Positions 48,676 to 59,999 of a DNA stretch of 64,000 nucleotides are shown one piece after another (the first letter of the stretch is position 1; every line of letters starts with the position of its first letter). The notes beneath the pieces were generated by a model that saw only the letters and a list, made by a program, of their open reading frames with translations, was not told the origin of the DNA and ran no database searches. The translations under genes were made by a program, and so were the position numbers. The stretch is from Vitis vinifera (lineage: Eukaryota; Streptophyta; Magnoliopsida; Vitales; Vitaceae): positions 24,032,501-24,096,500 of the forward strand of contig NC_081810.1 in assembly GCF_030704535.1 (NCBI RefSeq), in the 5' to 3' direction.

Positions 48676-48687
48676 TGGTATCAGAGC
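48676..48687 (+). other. primer binding site (initiator tRNA-Met) of the Gypsy element
   Basis: TGGTATCAGAGC, three bases after the end of the 5' LTR. Confidence 0.93.
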
Positions 48688-48863
48688 ACTAGGTTTTGAT
48701 CTTGATGGGAATTTGAATTGGTTTAGATTGGGGATAGATGAGTGACACATTTGTTTAAGTTTTAGTTTCATTTAGTATAAATTCCAATTCTTTCTTTATT
48801 TGGAAATTTTCTAATTGGTTCTTTAGTGACTAATTTAGTTATGCCTTATTATTTTAGGACATC

Positions 48864-51800
48864 ATGCCACCAAGAAGAGCAGCTTCTTCACAAAACAGTC
48901 AGGCTAATGATGATGTACCTCTAGTTGAGGGTTTGCCTCCCGTGAGTGTAGAAGGGATCTATAGGTATCTTGGGACACTAGCTGGTTTAGTTGAACGCCA
49001 AGCTCGAGCTGTTGGGACTAATGTTCAAGGACAGTCTTCATCTTCTAGGGGTAGCTCTTTTGATGACTTCAAGAAATTGGGTCCTCCTTACTTTTCTGGT
49101 GCTACAGATCCCACAGAGGCAAAGGCTTGGATCCTTAAGATGGAGAAATTCTTTGGTGTCATAGATTGCTCTGAGGAGCAAAAAGCCTCTTATGCAGCTT
49201 TTATGTTAGATAAAGAGGCAGATCATTGGTGGCGTATGACTAGGAGACTTTTGGAGGATCAGGGACCCATAACATGGAGACAATTTAGGGAGGCTTTCTA
49301 CAAGAAGTATTTCCCTGACAGTGTTAGGCGGCAGGAAGTGGGAGAGTTTATTCGTTTGGAACAGGGGGATATGACTGTGGCTCAGTATGAGGCCAAATTT
49401 ACAGAGTTATCACGTTTTTCCCCACAGTTGATTGCTATAGAGGAGGAAAAGGCATTAAAGTTTCAAGATGGATTGAAGCCTTATTTGAAGAACAAGATAT
49501 CTATTCTGAAGCTTGGTGTCTATTTAGAGGTTGTTGACAGAGCCCTTATAGCAGAGAAAGATAATGAAGAGCTTCATCAGTATAGGGAACAACAAAGGAA
49601 GCGAAATAGGAGTGATGGTGCTCATGGTAATCAAGCACAACGAAGGTCCACATCAGGAAGAAATCAGAATAAAGGGAAGGCAGCGCAGAATTTAGATGGG
49701 GCTTGTCCTACTTGTGGTAAGAAGCATGGGGGTAGGCCATGCTATAGAGAGACTGGAGCTTGCTTTGGTTGTGGGAAGCAAGGACATTTGATCAGAGATT
49801 GTCTAGAGAATAGGAAGTTCATCACTGGGAAGCCTAAGGAGGAAAATAAGGAGGATAAACAGAAACCCAAAGCCCAAGAACGGGTGTTTGCTATGACTCA
49901 TCGAGATGCTCAAGCCACTTCTGATGTGGTGACAGGTACTCTCCGAATCCACACCTTATTTGCTAGAGTCTTGATTGATCCTGGATCAACACACTCTTTT
50001 GTTTCAGTATCTTTTGCTGGCTTGTTGGGTTTGCCTATTGCTAGCATGGACTTTGATTTGATTGTTGCTACTCCTGTGGGAGATTCTGTTGTGGCTAGTA
50101 GAATGCTTAGAAATTGTATTGTGATGATTGGTTATAGGGAAATGCCAGTTGATTTAGTACTCCTTGACCTTCAGGATTTTGATGTGATTTTGAGTATGGA
50201 TTGGTTAGCTTCATACCATGCCTCTGTTGACTGTTTTGAGAAAAGGGTGACGTTTAATATTCCTGGTCAGCCTAAGTTTAGCTTTGAAGGGAAGCATGTG
50301 GACAGACCACTGCGTATGATCTCAGCCTTGCGAGCTAGTAGCTTGCTTAAGAAGGGTTGCCAAGGATTTTTGGCTAGTGTGGTGAGTAATGGAAGTGATT
50401 TGAAGTTGGAAGACATACCCATAGTAAGGGAGTATCTTGATGTTTTTCCAGAGGATTTGCCTGGCTTGCCACCAGAGAGAGAGGTGGAGTTCACCATCGA
50501 TCTGGTACCAGGAACAGGTCCTATGTCTAAGGCACCATACAGGATGGCACCTGTGGAGCTTAAGGAGTTGAAAGTTCAGCTTCAGGAGTTATTAGACAAG
50601 GGTTTTATCAGGCCTAGTGTTTCACCTTGGGGAGCTCCTGTTCTATTTGTGAAAAAGAAGGATGGCTCAATGAGACTTTGCATTGACTATAGGGAGTTGA
50701 ATAAGGTGACAGTGAGGAATAAGTATCCCCTTCCTCGGATTGATGATTGGTTTGATCAGCTACAAGGTGCTTGTGTGTTCTCTAAGATAGATCTTCGATC
50801 GGGTTATCACCAGTTGAGGGTTAGAGGGGAAGATGTACCCAAGACTGCTTTTCGAACTAGGTATGGGCACTATGAGTTTCTTGTTATGCCTTTTGGTTTG
50901 ACTAATGCACCTGCTGCTTTTATGGACTTGATGAATAGGGTATTCAAACCCTATTTAGATCAGTTTGTGGTGGTTTTTATAGATGACATCTTGGTATACT
51001 CAAGAAGTAGAGAGGAGCATGAGGGCCATTTGAGTATTGTATTACAGACCCTCAGAGATAAGCAGTTGTATGCTAAACTGAAGAAGTGTGAGTTTTGGTT
51101 AGACCGAATTTCTTTCCTTGGGCATGTGGTAAGCAATGATGGCATCTCAGTTGACCCTGGCAAGGTAGATGCTGTAGCTAATTGGAGAAGACCTAGTACT
51201 GTGACTGAGATTTGAAGTTTCTTGGGACTTGCTGGTTACTATAGGCGGTTTATAGAAGGGTTCTCTAAGATTGCCCTACCTTTAACTAAGTTGACACAGA
51301 AGGGAGTTAAGTTTGAGTGGTCTGATGATTGTGAATGTAGCTTCCAAGAGTTGAAGAATAGATTAGTGTCAGCTCCTATTTTGACTATCCCTTCAGGTTC
51401 AGGAGGATTTGTGGTGTATAGTGATGCCTCTCATCAGGGTTTGGGTTGTGTTCTTATGCAGCATGGAAGAGTTGTAGCTTATGCTTCTAGACAGTTGAAG
51501 CCTTATGAAAGGAATTACCCTACTCATGATTTGGAGTTAGCTGCTGTGGTTTTTGCACTTAAGATTTGGAGACATTTTTATTTTGGTGAAACTTGTGAGA
51601 TATTCAAAGATCACAAGAGTTTGAAGTATCTATTTTCCCAAAAGGAGTTGAACATGAGACAGAGAAGATGGATAGAACTACTTAAGGACTATGATTGTAT
51701 TATTCAGTATCATCCTGGGAAGGCGAATGTTGTAGCTGATGCCTTGAGTAGGAAGTCAGTTGGTTCTCTAACAGCTATTAGAGGTTGTCAAAGGCAGTTA

Positions 51801-53338
51801 CTTGAAGAGTTGAGGAGTTTACAAGTCCACTTTCGAGTTATGGGCTTAGGAGCACTTGTAGCAAATTTCAGAGTACAACCAGACTTAGTTGGGAGAATTA
51901 AGACCCTACAAAAGAATGATTCCCGATTAGTGCAAGTTATGGAGGAAGTTAAGAGGGGCAGTAAACCTGATTTTGTTTTGTCAGATGATGAGATCTTGAG
52001 ATTTGGGACTAGACTTTGTGTCCCAAATGATGAAGACTTAAGGAGGGAGCTTTTAGAGGAAGCTCATTGTTCCAAGTTTGCAATCCACCCAGGAGGGACA
52101 AAGATGTACAAGGATTTGAGGCAAAACTATTGGTGGTCAGGTATGAAGCGTGATATTGCACAATTTGTGGCTCAGTGTTTAGTGTGTCAACAGGTGAAGG
52201 CTGAACATCAGCGACCAGCAAGGTCTTTACAGCCACTTGCTATTCCTGAGTGGAAGTGGGAGCATATTACCATGGATTTTGTGATAGGATTGCCAAGAAC
52301 CTTAGGGGGTAATAATGCTATTTGGGTGATTGTTGATCGGTTGACAAAGTCTGCTCACTTTTTGCCTATGAAAGTCAACTTTTCTTAGATCGTTTAGCTT
52401 CTCTTTATGTGAAGGAGATTGTGAGAATGCATGGAGTACCAGTTTCTATAGTGTCTGACAGAGATCCTCGTTTCACTTCTAGATTCTGGCATAGTCTACA
52501 AAAAGCTTTGGGCACTAAGTTGAGTTTTAGTACTGCTTTCCATCCTCAAACTGATGGCCAATCAGAAAGGGTAATTCAGGTTTTGGAAGACTTGTTGAGA
52601 GCTTGTATTTTGGACCTGCAAGGTAATTGGGATGATCATTTGCCTTTAGTAGAGTTTGCCTATAACAATAGTTTTCAAGCTAGCATTGGGATGGCACCTT
52701 TTGAGGCATTGTATGGTAGGAAATGTCGATCTCCTATCTGTTGGAATGATGTTGGAGAAAGGAAACTATTGGGGCCTGAACTTGTGCAGTTGACTGTTGA
52801 AAAAGTTGCTTTGATTAAAGAAAGATTAAAAGCAGTTCAAAGTAGACATAAGAGTTATGCTGATCAGCGTAGGCGAGATTTGGAGTTTGAGGTGGGTGAT
52901 CATGTGTTCTTGAAAGTTTCACCTATGAAGTCTGTGATGAGATTTGGGAGAAAAGGAAAACTTAGTCCTTGTTTTGTGGGTCCGTTTGAAATATTAGAAA
53001 GAGTAGGCACTTTGGCATATAAAGTAGCCTTGCCCCCAAGCCTGTCTAAGGTTCATAATGTTTTCCATGTTTCAACCTTGAGGAAGTATATTTATGATCC
53101 CTCTCATGTTGTGGAGTTGGAGCCTATTCAAATTTTTGAGGACTTGACCTATGAAGAGGTACCCGTTCAAATTGTGGATGTGATGGATAAGGTACTACGA
53201 CATGCTGTTGTTAAGTTGGTAAAGGTCCAGTGGAGCAATCATAGTATCCGAGAAGCCACTTGGGAATTAGAAGAAGAGATGAGAGAAAAACTTCCTCAAT
53301 TATTCCAAGACTCAGGTATGTCAAGTTTAGAGGACTAA
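48864..53338 (+). pseudogene. Gypsy gag-pol, broken by one stop and one frame shift
   Basis: The first frame (48864-51212) begins [10 protein letters not shown] and holds Gag, a zinc knuckle ([14 protein letters not shown], 49761-49802), protease ([12 protein letters not shown], ~49973) and reverse transcriptase (FIDDILVYS, ~50978). A TGA at 51213-51215 ends it inside pol. The same frame continues to ~52388 with RNase H ([17 protein letters not shown]) and the integrase zinc-binding and core regions ([16 protein letters not shown]). A frame shift near 52385-52405 moves the rest (SDRDPRFTSRFW to the end) into another frame. The terminal ~60 codons (LSKVHNVFHVSTLRKY; ATWELEEEMREK) look like the chromodomain-type tail of Tekay elements. 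Apart from these two lesions the frame is intact. Confidence 0.93.
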
Positions 53339-53360
53339 ACTTTTGTTAAGGAGGGGAGGA

Positions 53361-53964
53361 TGTAACGCCCATGCATTTTCTTTTAAGGGTAATTTAGGAA
53401 ATTGTTATTAATAATTTAATTAATTGATTAATTAATTTAATAAAGTGGAAGAGGGGTAAAAGTGTAATTTTACGAATAAAAACCCTAGGTATAAATTAGA
53501 AATTTTATTCTTTCCCTTCTTTTCTGAATAGAGTTCCTGTTCGCAGAATTCCAAAGAACGTAAGGTTGGAGTCAGATTTCAGGGTTGAAGAACAGATCTC
53601 TATAGGTAAGTTTCTAACCCTTAGATTATTATTTTAGATTCATTAGTTAATTTCAAGCATTAGATATATTTTTTGGAAAACCCCAAATCTAGATTAGGGT
53701 TGGATTATTTTTTTTAATTCGTTTTAATATCAAACAGTGAAAATCTAAGATTTTGATTTTATTATTGGAATTTGGGAGATATTAAGTTTTATTAGATGAA
53801 AAAAAAAATTTCTTGGAAGGTTTCGATTTTAGGTTAGGGTTAATTTTATTATAAAAAAAATAAAAATAAAAATAAAGGGCGTACGTGCACTGTGCTACTG
53901 GAAGCATGGAACAAAAAAAAAAAAAAAAAAAAGGAGAAAAAGGGCGTGTGCCGGAAGCCCCTTT

Positions 53965-54021
<57 letters not shown>

Positions 54022-54234
54022 AAAAGCAAAAGGGGCGTGTGCCCGGAAGCTCTTATATATATATATATATATATATATATAATGGATCATGAGGGCAATG
54101 AAAAAAAAAAAAAAATTTGCTTTTTTTTTTGGTTTGGTGTACCCGAGACATCTAGTGACTTTTGAATTGGTTAATTAAAATAATAATGTTTAGTTTTAGA
54201 TTAATGAATAAGATAATAGTAATAATAGATTTAG

Positions 54235-54275
<41 letters not shown>

Positions 54276-55465
54276 TTTATAATGACATAAAATTGTAATT
54301 TAATTAAATTAGTAATGTGTTATTAGAAACAAATTGGGAATTTATTAGTTTTTTTAAATAAGGAATAGATTAGTTAAATTATAAATAAATAGTAATAATT
54401 GTTTCTCTTATGTTATATTAGGTGAAGAGTAGATTATATTTTTTCAGAATTATTCTTCTCCCAAGCTTTCAAGGACTTCTTTTGAGGTAAGGGAAGTTAA
54501 TGCAATATTTATAAAATTAAATTATTTTATATGTTATTTTGAATTGTGGAAAAGAAAATGATATTTTGTTACCATGCATGGATCAAATTGTTTTGCACTA
54601 AATATTATGTTGGAATATTTTGTTTTATTTATGATACAAAATATGGAGATATTATGTTGTGTAAATTTGAATACTTGAACAAAAACATCACTCTGGTTTA
54701 TTTGACCCTTGTCAACGGGATATAATAGTTGACTATTCGGCCCTGTCAACGGGATATAATAGTTGACCTTTACATTTCATGGTGGGAATGTAATTGATTT
54801 GGACCCCAGCCTCTAGGGGTTTGGTTAGAGGTTACTAGTATTAGTAGTGTTTGGTTCCGTCCACCAGGAACAATTTGAGGCTAGCCACCCATTTGAAAAG
54901 TCCCACCTAACTGGGCATTTGATATTTGATAACCAAAGTAATGAAAAATTGAATGGATTTGATTGAGTCTGATGTGAAAGTGTTTGAATTTGATATAAAA
55001 TTGGTTGGTTGAATTTTGAATATATTGGTATTTTTGGAACTCTGATATAAAAAAAATTGACATCTCCTATTTGAAATGAAAATATTTAATCCATGAATTG
55101 CATTAATAATCCTTATTGGGCTGTGAGCTCATTCCCAATTGTTGAAAATTTTTCAGGTACTCTTAGTTCGGGTGAGGAGTGATGACTAGGCTGAGGAATG
55201 GTCATCATTAGGATTTGACTTAGGATTTTATGTTGGATTTTGTTTAACTATTAGTTATGTTCATTTGGATCTTTTGGTATTTGGAAGTTATTTGGAAATT
55301 GAATTTTGAGGATTTTAGATTTTGTTCCGCTACTCTGAACAGGTATTTGGTAATTGGTAACATCCAGTTACAATATGATTGTTTGGGTCAGATTATACTT
55401 TAAGCCTTCGGGTTTGAGGTGTGAAATGACCGTCACGCCCTTGGAGTGGGTCTTGGGGCGTGACA
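53361..55465 (+). repeat. 3' LTR of the Gypsy element
   Basis: 2105 bp, collinear with the 5' LTR. The main differences are longer AT and A runs (53960-54080 and 54238-54271), a shortened 'gatat..aaaaaaa' segment at ~55045, and scattered transitions. The paired GTCAAC/GTTGAC palindromes are conserved at 54711-54733 and 54745-54767. Confidence 0.95.
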
Positions 55466-55520
55466 CTTATACTTATATAGCACCATAAACTTTCTCTCCT
55501 ATCCAATATGGGATATTACA

Positions 55521-55646
55521 AACACCCTCCTACAGACACAATGTCTTTATTGTGCCCCATGGGATTATAGGGTCAAACAAACAAATACCCTTCACAGGAC
55601 CAAACAAACCCCCACATCAGGGTCGATGATCGACTATGATACCATT
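55521..55646 (-). other. internal domain of the TRIM element
   Basis: Only ~126 bp between LTR B and LTR C. On the minus strand the primer site AATGGTATCATAG (complement of 55634-55646) directly follows LTR C, and a purine-rich GTAGGAGGGTGTT (complement of 55521-55533) directly precedes LTR B. There is no coding capacity, which defines a terminal-repeat retrotransposon in miniature. Confidence 0.75.
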
Positions 55647-55794
55647 TGTAACGAAGTGCATCCAATATGTAGATATTGTCCGCTTTGGACCTAAAGGGAC
55701 CCTCACGACTTTGAAACGCGTCTATATGGTTAAGAACAATCTATACTTATATAACACCATAAACTTTCTCCCCTATTTGATGTAGGATATTACA
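55647..55794 (-). repeat. TRIM LTR C
   Basis: 148 bp, TGTAACGAAG...GATATTACA. Related to LTRs A and B. On the minus strand it begins TGTAATATCC and carries a GTTATATAAG TATA-like word. Confidence 0.8.
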
Positions 55795-56391
55795 CTTAAC
55801 CTTCTATCCATTAACTTTTAATCATATTCATTATTTTTGGATTTATAAGCCTTTCATTGTAATTGAAACATAATGCTCTTTAATTATTAAATATTAATTT
55901 ATTGAAAAATTAGTAATTCCTCTAAAATAATAATTTCTCTTGCTTCTAATAGTATTATTTTTATGGGTTTTATTATGTTTATAGTCTTTACCATTTCCCC
56001 TCTTGCTTCTTATAATAATTTAGATCTAAAATTTTTTGAAGATTTTTTATTGAAAAAAGAAACCAAGGATATAAGAGCAATTGATTTGGATAAGAAATTA
56101 GTATAATATGAATTTACAATTTTTTTAAATTGAAATAAATATTCAACCACATGTGACCACTTTTTTGTCTCACGACTCATCTATTTTTTCAATAAAATTA
56201 AACTTCATAACTTTCTGTTGATTTTTCATTGGAAAACAAAAGCAATACCCTTAAAAGACAATAAAACCAAAATAAATAAAATACTATCAATTCATATAAA
56301 ATTTCTTAAATTTGAAAATCAAAATATAATTCATTTATAATAATAAATAACTTTTATTAATTTTAAAATATAAAAAATTAGGATTTATGTT
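55795..56391. other. AT-rich intergenic DNA
   Basis: No gene or clear repeat seen. 56387-56391 is the left ATGTT target duplication of the solo LTR that follows. Confidence 0.4.
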
Positions 56392-56770
56392 TGCTACGAA
56401 ATAATGAGAATAGTTAATAAGAAAAAAAAAAGAATAAAAATACACATGTTTATGTGGAAAACCCTAGACGAAAAAAATCACTGATAGAGGAAAAGAAAAT
56501 CCATTGTCAAAAATTGGTATAAGTGGGAAGAGATGCAAGCTTTTATTACATAAGTATAAACATCATAACCCTAAATCTTATACATCATCACATATACATA
56601 TGTGGGAGAGTAATTAATAAAGTAAGTCCATATCACGGGGGTTTGCCCTCACACCTCCAATGGGGTCAATGGTAGGCTATAGGATCGGACCAATTTAGCT
56701 TCACCACATATATCACACCGCAAGCTTTTCGGGTTGAATCAAATGGAATTTGGGTCACCAAACTCTAACA
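56392..56770 (-). mobile_element. Copia-type solo LTR
   Basis: 379 bp flanked by ATGTT on both sides (56387-56391 and 56771-56775). On the minus strand it starts TGTTAGAGTTTGG and ends TTCGTAGCA. It contains 'ttatgtaataaaagcttgc', and near its 3' end 'ctagggttttccac', a phrase typical of the downstream part of Copia LTRs. With no internal region, primer site or partner LTR, it is best read as the product of LTR-LTR recombination. Confidence 0.8.
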
Positions 56771-56775
56771 ATGTT

Positions 56776-58237
56776 TTTAATTCCTGAAATTGCAAACTAA
56801 GTAGGAAATTTATCTTAAAAATTTTAAACAATATTTTTTTTACCAATTCAAAATAATGATCATCTATTTTCAAACTAATTATAAAATCCATCTATGTAAT
56901 ATTTTTGTTATTATAGCTAATTTTGGTATTTTGGAATATATGGAAATATGATATATTACTTTTTTTTTTCAGTTTATTATTATTATTATTTTCAATACCT
57001 TGTCTTAACTATATAAAATAATAACATGATAATTTTTTCTATTTTTAATATATTTGAAAATATGTTAAATTACATTTTTATATGATTAATTTCAAAATAT
57101 TTTCATATTAATTTATATGAAATAAAAACAAACAATTATTTGTCTTCATAAGTATGAAGATTGTTTATTTAATAGAGAATAATATTAACATATTGATAAA
57201 AATAAACAATTTATTGTTTGATATTCTTTGAAGGGAAATAAAAGTAAATAAAGCATTACTAAATAAGATTAGGTTTATGGTTAAACTAAGCCAAATGATG
57301 AAAATTTATTAATCTTAGGTGGATGGTTGGAGCCATGTCGAACCATAAGCTTGGGCAGCCCCTAGTTTAATATCCACTTGCTTTCGACAAAGTATGGTCT
57401 TTGTATCGCAGCACATAGTTGACCTTATTTATTTGTTTATTCATTTTTGTCTTTAATACACGAAAATAAATAATTAAAGACCCTCTGTTTCGAACAGATG
57501 GCGACATGAAGTCACTAAAAAAGTTAGCCTATATTCAAATGACGTTGATTATCTGTCTCCCACCCCATGCCATAGAAGTTCAATGGAAGGCATAAAGATT
57601 ACTCGGACTTTAAAAAAAAAAAATCAATAATTAATTTTAAAAAATATCTTTTAAAATATAATAATTCAAAAAAATATTTTTTTAATTTATGATATTTAAA
57701 ATTTAAATAAAAATAATCTGAATAAAGGACAATTTTGGAATCGATGGTTTAAAAAATATAATAAATTTAAAAAAGTGAAATTTTAATAAATATTATATAG
57801 TATAAAAACTCACATATTACTTACACGGTTTTGAATAGGAGACAGTCTCATAATTGCAGCCAAGAATTGATCACCAGTTTTATTTAAACACTTCACCGAT
57901 CTCAAGGGGATTCTTTATGAGAGAGTATTGTAATTGCCACTCATTTATGACCGTCACTTGGCTTGATTGTGGTGTGGAGTGGATTCAGGTTTCTGAGTCA
58001 ACTTCATTTGATTGTAGGCACGACAATATATACGATCGATGATCATTAATTTTGTGCTTTAGACAATTACACTTTCAATTTTCAAAACAAGAATCATTAA
58101 TTTTTTAAAGGTTTGTTTTCCTAATTGAACCAGTACTCTTCCAATAGGTAAAAAGTCTATAAGTAGACTGAGTTAACTCGATCATCATCCCAACATTGCT
58201 TCATCTTCTTTTCTAGATTGGCCTGAGGGAGGAAGCC
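56776..58237. other. AT-rich intergenic and promoter of SDR copy 2
   Basis: 56776-57840 is AT-rich without recognised features. The proximal promoter holds CTTCCAAT (~58138-58145) and TATAAG (58158-58163), 75-100 bases ahead of the start codon of SDR copy 2. The same CCAAT context is found upstream of SDR copy 1. Confidence 0.45.
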
Positions 58238-59658
58238 ATGGTTAGCAGCTCATTACTTTCATCCGTTGCAAGAAGGTATGTTTGCTTTCTATGAAATTCC
58301 TTGTTTCTCTTGTTTATTTATTTATGTTATTAACTTATTACGCAATGTTGTTGAAGAACTCAACTGAACATGTGTATAGTTATGACAAACTTGAACTAAA
58401 ACGCAATCCAATTATCAAACTTTTCACTGTTCTTTGATCTTTTCCCAGAATCCCAACTAATTTAGCTGTAAACCACTGTTTGTCAAGAGTTGAGAGAAGA
58501 ATCAGAGGGAAAAAAATATTTGTCAACAACTCTCTCGGATTATTACTTCACAATTTTGAATTTTGTCCTTTTTCAATTGTATCATTGAAGTGGTATTCTC
58601 CTTTCATCTGAGTGAGACGAGTCAAAGAATAAAGACAAAAACAATCCTAGAATTACAAACAAATGAGACTGAAATCATTGACCTCAAAGATGGGCTTCGT
58701 ACCAAGTTGTGTAACTTCAGTCTAAGCTGTCCGAGCAGGGTCATGATCAGTGATCCCCGATTAGTGGGTTGCAATGACCTATGATTCAAAGTAATAAATT
58801 TCATGGAAAATAAAACAATCAGAACAAAACAGCTCGTAAGGTATAGTGCTGACTTTTATTGCTAATGTATGATGATGATGATGAAGACTGGAAGGGAAGG
58901 TGGCCGTGATCACAGGCGGTGCCGGGGGCATCGGATCTTGTACTGCCAAGCTTTTCTGTCAGCATGGTGCCAAAGTCCTCATCGCAGACATTCAATATGA
59001 AAAAGGCCACTCCATTTGCAAGGACCTAGGCCCTACTTCTGCTTCCTTCGTCCACTGTGATGTCACCAAAGAACTGGACGTGGGCAATGCCATTGACAAG
59101 GCTATTTCCAAGTATGGGAAGCTTGATATCATGTTCAACAATGCCGGTATTCTAGGGCCCTACAGACCTAATATACTTGACAACGATGCAGATGAATTTG
59201 AGAATACTATGCGGGTTAATGTACTGGGGACATTCTTGGGCACCAAACATGCAGCTCGTGTAATGGCCCCAGCTGGCCGCGGAAGCATAATCAATACTGC
59301 TAGCGTTTGTTCAGTAGTTGGTGGGGTCGCAACACATTCCTATACAAGCTCGAAGCACGCCATATTGGGGCTGACGAGGAACACAGCGGTTGAGCTTGGG
59401 AAGTTTGGAATTCGAGTTAACTGTGTCTCACCTTATTTAGTTCCGACATCGCTGTCAAGGAAATTCATGAATTTAGGAGAGGACGACCCCTTTGTAAAAG
59501 TTTATTCTAACCTCAAAGGAGTGTCTCTCGAGGTTGAAGATGTGGCGGAAGCTGTTCTATATATGGGAAGTGATGATTCTAAGTATGTGAGCGGGCACAA
59601 TCTTGTTCTTGATGGTGGTGTCACCATTCTTACACCTTCTAATATGTTTGAGATGTGA
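58238..59658 (+). CDS. short-chain dehydrogenase/reductase, secoisolariciresinol dehydrogenase-like (copy 2)
   Basis: Exons 58238-58275 and 58887-59658, 38 and 772 bases exactly as in copy 1, give 269 residues. Marks: TGGAGGIG, ADIQYEKG with the NAD-selecting Asp, NNAG, catalytic Ser in INTASVCS and YTSSK. Copy 2 differs from copy 1 mostly in surface or C-terminal positions (for example TPSNMFEM end, SLEVEDVAEA). The acceptor at 58886/58887 follows a GATGATGATGAAG run and has a weak pyrimidine tract, but the frame requires it. Intron stretches such as 'tttcaattgtatc(a/t)t(t/c)gaagt' are shared with copy 1, confirming tandem duplication. Same family role as copy 1; substrate unknown. Confidence 0.92.
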
Positions 59659-59999
59659 TCTAATATCAGCTTCTGTTGGTTAATGAATGAATAAAAGATG
59701 CATCACATATGCGGTCACAAAAAACCATAAAAGATGCGTCACATATGTGCTCATAGAAAACTTTGTAGGTGCCTACTGCTTAATCTGTACTCGGGTCAAA
59801 TATCTTGGTGACTGAGAGTTCAGTCTTCTTTTTTTCTTTTTTGTTTCTTTTTATTTTTATTTTTTTATGAGTCATGGCTGTGAAAAGCTTGAAACAAAGA
59901 TGAAAAAAAAAAAAAAAAAAGTAACTAAAACAAAGTAGGAGTTTCTAGAAAAATGTTTTCAATTTTTTTTTTCACAACCATATAACTAGCTGACTATAT
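59659..59999. other. SDR copy 2 3' UTR and low-complexity DNA
   Basis: Contains 'aaaagatgc(a/g)tcacatatg' twice (59694 and 59727), a T-rich stretch at 59828-59867 and an 18-base A tract at ~59903. No gene. Confidence 0.5.

Larger units (their letters stand above)
46585..55465 (+). mobile_element. Gypsy LTR retrotransposon, Tekay/Del-like chromovirus, inactivated
   Basis: 8881 bp with LTRs of 2088 and 2105 bp (TGTAACGCCC...GTGACA) and a CTTAT target duplication (46580-46584 and 55466-55470). The tRNA-Met primer site is at 48676-48687 and the purine tract AGGAGGGGAGGA at 53349-53360. Domain order is gag, protease, RT, RNase H, integrase, then a C-terminal chromodomain-like segment, as in Tekay-type chromoviruses. 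The LTRs differ by roughly a dozen single bases, nearly all transitions, plus microsatellite length, so it is young but older than the Copia element. A stop and a frame shift break pol. Confidence 0.95.
46486..55520 (-). repeat. TRIM LTR B, split by the Gypsy insertion
   Basis: The two parts, 46486-46584 and 55471-55520, together make a 149-bp LTR starting TGTAACGACTC and ending GGATATTACA on the plus strand. They are separated by the 8.9-kb Gypsy element and its CTTAT target duplication. LTR A lies 8 bases to its left. Confidence 0.85.

Noticed and set aside
53782-54092. Open frames made of Tyr-Ile-Tyr-Ile repeats
   Set aside because: These are translations of the (AT)n microsatellites in the Gypsy LTR and not proteins; the same applies at 47115-47375.
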